In this document: positions 7,270-12,617 of the stretch, piece by piece
Numbering within the stretch: position 1 is the stretch's first letter
Layout of the letters: each line of letters starts with the position of its first letter
Source: JBFKOL01 sp041628815
GTDB taxonomy: Bacteria; Bacteroidota; Bacteroidia; Chitinophagales; Saprospiraceae
DNA length: 15,439 nt
Assembly: GCA_041628815.1 (NCBI GenBank)
Contig: JBFKOL010000071.1
Location: forward strand, 1 to 15,439
Direction of reading: 5' to 3'
The notes under the pieces: generated by a model
The model's input: only the letters and a program-made list of their open reading frames with translations
Databases searched by the model: none
Told to the model about the DNA's origin: nothing
Program-made: the position numbers and the translations under genes

Positions 7270-7764
7270 ATGAACATGAAAACTTTAACGATTCTACTCA
7301 CCACTCTTTTATTTATAACGATTGCTGAAGTTCAGGCTCAAATCAATAGTCCAATTTCGAATCCTCTTGATGGCTTCGCACCATTTATCGGGGGCGAGTG
7401 GCACCTGGATGGCACTCTACAGGTGTTTGAGTGGGGGATAGGTAATAAGTCCGTCCGGTCACGCAGTTACTTTGTGATCAATGGCGAAAGAAAATTGGTT
7501 TCAGAGGGGTACTGGTTCTGGCACCCGGGCGAAAAAGTCATCAAAGGTTTTTTCACGGCTATCAATATGCCAGTCAACTTCTTCGAGTACACATCCGAAT
7601 TCAGCGAAGGAACGCTTGTTAGCCAGCTCGTGTCTTATGACAATGCCGGTAATCCAACAACGTATAAGGAAACCATGAATCCCACATCCGGACCTGAATA
7701 CGTCTGGAAACTGTACCAAGGCCAGGCAGAAATTATGGGTGGCACTTTCACCAAGACCGAATAA
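7270..7764 (+). CDS. Exported DUF1579-like / lipocalin-like beta-barrel protein
   Basis: This 164-residue protein has a clear signal peptide (hydrophobic 6-19, probable cleavage after VQA at residue 23). The mature part begins with a short linker, then FAPFIGGEWHLDG, followed by alternating strands including FEWGIGNKSVRSRSYFV and a GYWFWHPGEK segment. The F-x-G-x-W start and the repeated Trp/Tyr-rich strands resemble proteins annotated as DUF1579 or SRPBCC-like sugar/lipid-binding barrels, which are common as exported proteins in Bacteroidota. No enzyme motif is visible. It lies 78 bases downstream of the beta-helix gene on the same strand and may be read through from it; it ends 6 bases before the stop of the convergent AraC gene, leaving no room for a separate terminator. 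Start could be Met1 or Met3. The family assignment is from pattern only. Confidence 0.7.
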   Translation: MNMKTLTILLTTLLFITIAEVQAQINSPISNPLDGFAPFIGGEWHLDGTLQVFEWGIGNKSVRSRSYFVINGERKLVSEGYWFWHPGEKVIKGFFTAINMPVNFFEYTSEFSEGTLVSQLVSYDNAGNPTTYKETMNPTSGPEYVWKLYQGQAEIMGGTFTKTE

Positions 7765-7770
7765 CATCAC

Positions 7771-8592
7771 TCAGTCCAGGGGGAAGAAGTTGATCCTGTC
7801 TGTATCTTTGTGTATGGCGAGGAACTGGCTGGGGTTCAACCCTGAAAATGATTTGAAGTCTTTGATGAAATGAGCCTGGTCGTAATAGCCGCAGTCCAGG
7901 CTCACCTGTGTCCAGGAGATCATTTCTTCGTTATCGATCTTCTGCAATAATTCATTGAATCGTACGATTCTTTGATACAGCTTGGGTGTCACACCGATGT
8001 GTTTTTTGAAGAGGTAAATGAACTGTTTTTTAGAATAGGGCGCTTGTTCTACCAGCTCTTTGAGCTGTGCTGTGGCGTTGTCCCTGATAAAAACTGCAGC
8101 TGCCAGGATTACGTCCGGAATATTGTGACTATTGCTTAAACATTTTTCCAGAAATCCTTCCAAAAACAGAATTTTCTTCTCGATATCATCACAGTCGGTC
8201 AATTGTTGTCGAATTTTATCAAGACCTAATGAATGAAGGCTTTTCGAATCCACAAAACGATCACCGGATGTTGGGAGCGAAGATCCTAAAAGCGCAAAAG
8301 CCCCGTGGGCATGAAATCGAGCGACTATCATTTCTGAATTCCGATGCGTGCTGATGATTATATAGTCCCTCTGAAGTCCGGCAAACCAGAATGATTTTAA
8401 TTTTCGCAGCACTTTGGTTCCGCTTTTGTCATAAACGGAACGTTCCATTCCATCCAGCTCTAAAATCAGATGCATGTATCCGTCCGGTACAACTCGTTCG
8501 GTCTCATGGTCCGGAACATAACCTTGGAAGTAGATGATGGATTCGACCCACTCATTGATAGGTGAAGCAGTACGATGAAACCGAGTAATCAT
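7771..8592 (-). CDS. AraC-family transcriptional regulator
   Basis: This 273-residue regulator has an N-terminal sensing domain (about 1-150) whose start, with VVPDGYMHLILELDG at 34-48, matches the AraC-associated N-terminal domain of Bacteroidota (DUF6597-like). The C-terminal AraC DNA-binding domain covers about 165-260: first helix-turn-helix around LKELVEQAPYSKKQFIYLFK (177-196), second around VSLDCGYYDQAHFIKDFK (230-247), ending with the signature FSGLNPSQFL (249-258). Length is normal for the family. It follows the GH63 gene on the same strand with a 38-base gap, so the two may share a transcript and the regulator could respond to a sugar; that link is inference. The target and ligand are not visible. 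It is convergent with the DUF1579-like gene. Confidence 0.9.
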   Translation of the reverse strand: MITRFHRTASPINEWVESIIYFQGYVPDHETERVVPDGYMHLILELDGMERSVYDKSGTKVLRKLKSFWFAGLQRDYIIISTHRNSEMIVARFHAHGAFALLGSSLPTSGDRFVDSKSLHSLGLDKIRQQLTDCDDIEKKILFLEGFLEKCLSNSHNIPDVILAAAVFIRDNATAQLKELVEQAPYSKKQFIYLFKKHIGVTPKLYQRIVRFNELLQKIDNEEMISWTQVSLDCGYYDQAHFIKDFKSFSGLNPSQFLAIHKDTDRINFFPLD

Positions 8593-8630
8593 ATAGGGCA
8601 GCTAAAATATTGATATCCTTGTGATTAAAC

Positions 8631-11270
8631 TTATTCATTGCCCAATTCGATGATGAGGTTGGCGATCAGCGCTGTCCACCCGGTCTGGTGGGATGCGCCA
8701 AGACCACGACCGGTTTCACCATGGAAGAACTCGTAAAACAGGTGGTGATCCCTAAAGTGTGGGTCGGTGGCAAATAGATGGTCAGGGTCATCGCTGTGAT
8801 AGGTATACTTTCCTCTCTCATCTCGTTCAAAAAGGCGCCACAAACGTAAAGTCAGTTCTCGGGCGATCTGCTTGAGATTCATTTTGTTGCCCGACCCCGT
8901 AGGAAATTCATACACATAAGAAGGGCCAAAGTACCTGTAAAAGCGCCTTAAAGAAATGATGATCAGGTAATTCAACGGGAGCCAAATGGGCCCACGCCAA
9001 TTGGAGTTGCCTCCAAACATGGCGGATGTGCTTTCGCCCGGGTTGTAAGCGATGCGATGTTCTCCATGGTGGAGAAAAACAAAGGGTGACTTCTCGTGGA
9101 ATTTCGAAAGAGACCGAATGCCGTAGGGAGAGAGAAACTCATCTTCGTCTAACATCCGCTTCAACAGGTGCTCAAGCCGATAGGCCCGCATAATCGAAAA
9201 AAGATAGAAGCCATGTTCGTTGACTTCTTCTATCCTCGAGATCAATGAGGCCAGGTCGGGTCTGGTGACTATGATGCGCTGTGCCCTGCTCCTGAACTCC
9301 TGGAGGCTCTCGAATAAATCCTTTTGGATCACTTCTACGGCAAACAAGGGGATGATCCCGACCAGGGAGCGCACTTTGAGCCGATTCGTATAGCCATCCT
9401 CCAATTGAACCACGTCATAGTAAAAGGCATCTTCATCGTCCCACAGAGAAATGGCTTTTTCACCGATGTTGTGCATAGACCATCCTATGTTCAGAAATTG
9501 CCTGAAAAACTTGGAAGCTGATTCTTCATAGGCGCGGTTCTGAGTAGCCAGTTCTACCGCGATGCGCAACATATTGAGAGAGAACAGGGCCATCCAGCTG
9601 GTCGCATCGGCTTGCTGCATCTTCTTGATGCCCTTGGGCATGTGGTTGCGGTCAAAAACACCAATATTGTCAAGACCCAGAAAGCCTCCCTCGAATAGGG
9701 ACTGGTCGTCCTTGTCCTTTTGATTTAGCCACCAGGTGAAATTGATCAACAATTTCTGGTAGCATGTCTCGAGAAAACGAAAGTCAGGATAACCCTTCTT
9801 CTCCTTGTCCATCGAATAAACCTGCCAGACCGCCCAACAGTGTACAGGAGGATTAACATCGGAAAAGTTCCACTCATAAGCCGGTATCTGGCCATTGGGA
9901 TGCATGTAATATTCGGTGAGCATCAGCAACAACTGTTCCTTGGCAAAGTCTGGATCGACTAGGCCGAAGGTGATCGTGTGGAAGGCCAGGTCCCATGCCG
10001 CATACCAGGGGTACTCCCATTTGTCCGGCATAGAAATAATGTTGCGATTGGTCATGTGCTGCCACCTGTGATTCCGAAGGTGAATTCTGTGAGGCTTGGC
10101 TTCTCCCGGACCACCAAAAAGCCACTTGTGTACATCGTAATAATAGAACTGTTTGGTCCACATCAAACCTCCGAAAGCAGATCGCAAGAGATGCTTGCCC
10201 CCCTCATTTAGATATGTTGGTGCTATGTTGTCGTAGAATTCATCCGTTTCTTTTAATCGCTTCGCAAACAGTCCATCGAAATTATTCCAGGGATCGGCGT
10301 TTTGCTCTTTCGTGATGCGCATTCGATAGATACGCGTCCCTCCAGGTTCTATAATATCTTTGTTCCAGATGGCAGATTTCGTTCCACTCTTCCTCGGGTT
10401 GATTGTAGGTTTCCCCTGAACTACATGATCGTTGATGCCATCTTTCACATAGGCGGTGTCATTGGTTGCCCGGTATATCTTTGCATTGTTGGTCTCATTG
10501 TCGCAAAAAAGAGCCTGTCCCTTCTCATAGTGAATGTAATAGGTACCAATCCTGTCTGAAAAGGCTTTGATGATGCCTTTTTTTTCTTGTTTCATTTGGG
10601 GACGCTGATAGCGAGGATTGTGTTTCCAGTAATTCCTGAACCATACATGGGGTAAGACATGAAGAACATGGGCTTCAGGACCCCTGTTATAGATGGTTAT
10701 CCTGACCAGTATATCATCTATTTCGGCCTTTGCATATTCAATATAACAGTCGAAATATCTCCCTTCAGAAAAAATGCCTGTATCAATCAGCTCATATTCC
10801 GTCTGGTCGCGCCCGATGCGGTTTCTTGCGACCAACTCGTCATAGGGAAATGTATTTTGCGGATATTTATAAAGGTACCTGCAATAAGAGTGGGTAGGCG
10901 ATGAATCCTGGTGAAAGTAGATTTCTTTTACATCTTCACCGTGGTTTCCCTGGTTGTTGGTCAACCCGAAAAGCCTCTCCTTTAGGATGGGGTCATTGCC
11001 GTTCCAAAATGCTGGGGCAATGCATAGTATTTGCATCTCATCACAAAATCCCGCTATGCCTTCTTCTCCCCAACGGTAAGCATTGCTTCGTGCTTGGTCA
11101 TGAGATACAAAATTCCAGGAATCACCATGTGAACTGTAGTCTTCGCGGACAGTACCCCATTGCCTTTCGGTCATGTAAGGGCCCCATTTCTTCCAGGTAC
11201 CTTCCTTCTTTGCTAACTCAAGACGTACCTGTTCAGCGTGCTTTTTTATGGTCGCATCCTTTTCTGCCAT
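8631..11270 (-). CDS. GH63-family glycoside hydrolase (MGH1/glucosidase-like)
   Basis: This 879-residue protein (from Met at 11270) belongs to the large GH63-like (alpha/alpha)6-barrel glucosidases. The N-terminal part holds the conserved opening ERQWGTVREDYS and GDSWNFVSHDQARSNAYRW. The barrel holds EWNFSDVNPPVHCWAVW, with Asp471 as the likely general acid, and the C-terminal motif FHGETGRGLGASHQTGW, with Glu852 as the likely base (family knowledge; residue roles are inferred). There is no signal peptide from the preferred start, so it is predicted to be cytoplasmic. GH63 members hydrolyse alpha-glucosidic bonds, and bacterial relatives act on mannosyl- or glucosylglycerate and on unknown oligosaccharides; the substrate here is not known. 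An upstream ATG at 11384 would add 38 residues that do not resemble the family and lack a proper signal, so I reject it. It is upstream of the AraC gene and divergent from kduI. Confidence 0.88.
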   Translation of the reverse strand: MAEKDATIKKHAEQVRLELAKKEGTWKKWGPYMTERQWGTVREDYSSHGDSWNFVSHDQARSNAYRWGEEGIAGFCDEMQILCIAPAFWNGNDPILKERLFGLTNNQGNHGEDVKEIYFHQDSSPTHSYCRYLYKYPQNTFPYDELVARNRIGRDQTEYELIDTGIFSEGRYFDCYIEYAKAEIDDILVRITIYNRGPEAHVLHVLPHVWFRNYWKHNPRYQRPQMKQEKKGIIKAFSDRIGTYYIHYEKGQALFCDNETNNAKIYRATNDTAYVKDGINDHVVQGKPTINPRKSGTKSAIWNKDIIEPGGTRIYRMRITKEQNADPWNNFDGLFAKRLKETDEFYDNIAPTYLNEGGKHLLRSAFGGLMWTKQFYYYDVHKWLFGGPGEAKPHRIHLRNHRWQHMTNRNIISMPDKWEYPWYAAWDLAFHTITFGLVDPDFAKEQLLLMLTEYYMHPNGQIPAYEWNFSDVNPPVHCWAVWQVYSMDKEKKGYPDFRFLETCYQKLLINFTWWLNQKDKDDQSLFEGGFLGLDNIGVFDRNHMPKGIKKMQQADATSWMALFSLNMLRIAVELATQNRAYEESASKFFRQFLNIGWSMHNIGEKAISLWDDEDAFYYDVVQLEDGYTNRLKVRSLVGIIPLFAVEVIQKDLFESLQEFRSRAQRIIVTRPDLASLISRIEEVNEHGFYLFSIMRAYRLEHLLKRMLDEDEFLSPYGIRSLSKFHEKSPFVFLHHGEHRIAYNPGESTSAMFGGNSNWRGPIWLPLNYLIIISLRRFYRYFGPSYVYEFPTGSGNKMNLKQIARELTLRLWRLFERDERGKYTYHSDDPDHLFATDPHFRDHHLFYEFFHGETGRGLGASHQTGWTALIANLIIELGNE

Positions 11271-11322
11271 CGGATATTGTGAAGATGCATGAATGTGCGA
11301 AGGTAGTAAGAGAAGGGAATGA

Positions 11323-11340
11323 TTTGACTTATGAGTCAAA
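11323..11340. promoter_or_regulatory. Perfect inverted repeat in the GH63/kduI divergent region
   Basis: TTTGACT (11323-11329) and AGTCAAA (11334-11340) are exact complements around TATG. It lies 53 bases upstream of the preferred GH63 start and fits a dimer-binding operator. No matching second copy was seen in the window. The remainder of the 296-base intergenic region (11271-11566) holds no gene. Confidence 0.42.
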
Positions 11341-11533
11341 AATTGGGAATGAAAAATTGAAAGTTTTTTATACCCAACACTCAACGCATAGTCTCATTCC
11401 CCGAAGCTACAGCGAAGGAGGACAGCCCTTAAATGATATCGGATCTTTGATTTGTGAATTGTTCGAAATTGTCAAGTATTACACAACTTAACAACCCAGC
11501 CATGCCATTTTCAAAATCTTATCCAAATGCCCT

Positions 11534-11541
11534 TACCTTTG
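11534..11541 (+). promoter_or_regulatory. Candidate -7 promoter element (TACCTTTG) for kduI
   Basis: Exact match to TAnnTTTG, 25 bases ahead of the kduI ATG. A weak T-rich -33-like stretch (TTTTC, 11508-11512) lies about 21 bases upstream, so the spacing is right although the -33 box is not canonical. This is the best promoter candidate in the window. Confidence 0.48.
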
Positions 11542-11566
11542 AATTTCACACTTATACTGTCTAATC

Positions 11567-12409
11567 ATGTCCATCCAATACGAATCCCGCTATTCATGCC
11601 ATCCTGAGGACTTCAGGACCTACGACACAGAAAGGATCCGGCGTGATTTCTTGATCGAAAAAATAATGGAGCCGGGGAAGATTCATTTGTACTACATTCA
11701 TTACGATCGGTTCATTGCCGGAGGTGCGGTGCCAGTAGACAAGACATTGGCTTTGGATGCCATAGATCCGCTTAAATCAGATTTCTTTCTTGAAAGACGC
11801 GAACTGGGTATAATTAACCTGGGAGGAAAGGGTACGGTTCAGACTGATTCGGGAACGTATGAATTGTCGTTTTTAGAAGCATTATACATTGGAAAAGGGA
11901 TCAAAAAAGTCAATTTTACCAGCAATGATGATGACTATCCTGCCAAATTTTACCTGAACTCGGCACCAGCTCACAAAGCCTACCCCGCCAAGAAGGTGGG
12001 AAAAGATGAATCCAATGTGGTTGAGGCAGGAGACCCTTCTACATCCAATGCACGGAGCATCATCAAACTGATCGATGGAAGCATACTGGAGGTCTGCCAG
12101 CTACAAATGGGCATTACTATTCTGAAACCCGGAAACGTGTGGAACACAATGCCGTGCCACACCCATGACCGCAGGATGGAGGTCTACTTCTACTATGGTA
12201 TGAATCCTGCCCATGCTGTCAGCCATTTTATGGGTCCGGCCCAGGAGACTAGGCATATCTGGGTACAAAATGAACAAGCCGTCATTTCACCTCCATGGTC
12301 TATCCATTGCGGATCTGGTACGGGACATTATTCGTTCGTCTGGGGCATGGCCGGCGAAAACCTGGACTACACCGATATGGATGGCATCCGGATCACTGAG
12401 ATGAGGTAA
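11567..12409 (+). CDS. kduI: 5-dehydro-4-deoxy-D-glucuronate isomerase (KduI)
   Basis: This 280-residue cupin enzyme isomerises 5-keto-4-deoxyuronate to 3-deoxy-D-glycero-2,5-hexodiulosonate, a cytoplasmic step in breakdown of pectin (and of unsaturated uronates from other polyuronides). The four zinc ligands are in place: His198 and His200 in PCHTHDRRMEVYFYY, Glu205 in the same motif, and His247 in PPWSIHCGSGTGHYSF. They match E. coli KduI His196, His198, Glu203 and His245 with an offset of two. The rest also fits: RRELGIINLGGKG near 78-88, and VWGMAGENLDYTDMDG near the C-terminus. Length equals the family norm. Its usual partner KduD is not next to it; the right neighbour is a large exported protein and the left neighbour is GH63 in the opposite direction, so the uronate genes are probably split in this genome. 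Confidence 0.96.
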   Translation: MSIQYESRYSCHPEDFRTYDTERIRRDFLIEKIMEPGKIHLYYIHYDRFIAGGAVPVDKTLALDAIDPLKSDFFLERRELGIINLGGKGTVQTDSGTYELSFLEALYIGKGIKKVNFTSNDDDYPAKFYLNSAPAHKAYPAKKVGKDESNVVEAGDPSTSNARSIIKLIDGSILEVCQLQMGITILKPGNVWNTMPCHTHDRRMEVYFYYGMNPAHAVSHFMGPAQETRHIWVQNEQAVISPPWSIHCGSGTGHYSFVWGMAGENLDYTDMDGIRITEMR

Positions 12410-12459
12410 TGGTCTGAAATTCATCTTGGTATTAGATCTCTTTTTGTAGGCTTACCTCA
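12402..12459. other. Weak inverted repeat after kduI
   Basis: TGAGGTAA (12402-12409, containing the kduI stop) is the exact complement of TTACCTCA (12452-12459), but the 42-base loop is long and there is no T-run, so termination is doubtful. Confidence 0.2.
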
Positions 12460-12550
12460 ACGTTGAATACAGTAATTTTCGCCCCTCACAAATCACGAAA
12501 TCCGATGATATAAGTCAATATTTCGCAGGTTCTTTTTTTGGCAAATTGTA

Positions 12551-12583
12551 ATGGGTATGCCCTTTCAAGTAAGGCAATCCCAT
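12551..12583 (+). promoter_or_regulatory. Imperfect hairpin in the leader of the modular exported protein
   Basis: ATGGGTATGCC (12551-12561) and GGCAATCCCAT (12573-12583) pair as two helices, broken by a two-base internal mismatch, around an 11-base loop. It ends 34 bases before the ATG. No TAnnTTTG element was found in the 208-base gap (12410-12617), so the promoter remains unplaced. Confidence 0.35.
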
Positions 12584-12617
12584 TCATTGTTTCTTCATAC
12601 ACTAATCTGAATAAGCC

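Noticed and set aside
11271..11384. N-terminal extension of the GH63 gene to ATG 11384
   Set aside because: The 38 added residues are His/Ser/Leu-rich without a proper signal peptide, cover the palindrome, and the family-like sequence begins after the Met at 11270.
11401..11440. Stretch around GAAGCTACAGCGAAGGAGG that looked like a dispersed repeat
   Set aside because: No second copy is present in the window, so a repeat family cannot be shown.
10901..11491. 196-codon plus-strand open frame
   Set aside because: Mostly antisense to the start of the GH63 gene and its upstream region; no recognisable motif or signal.
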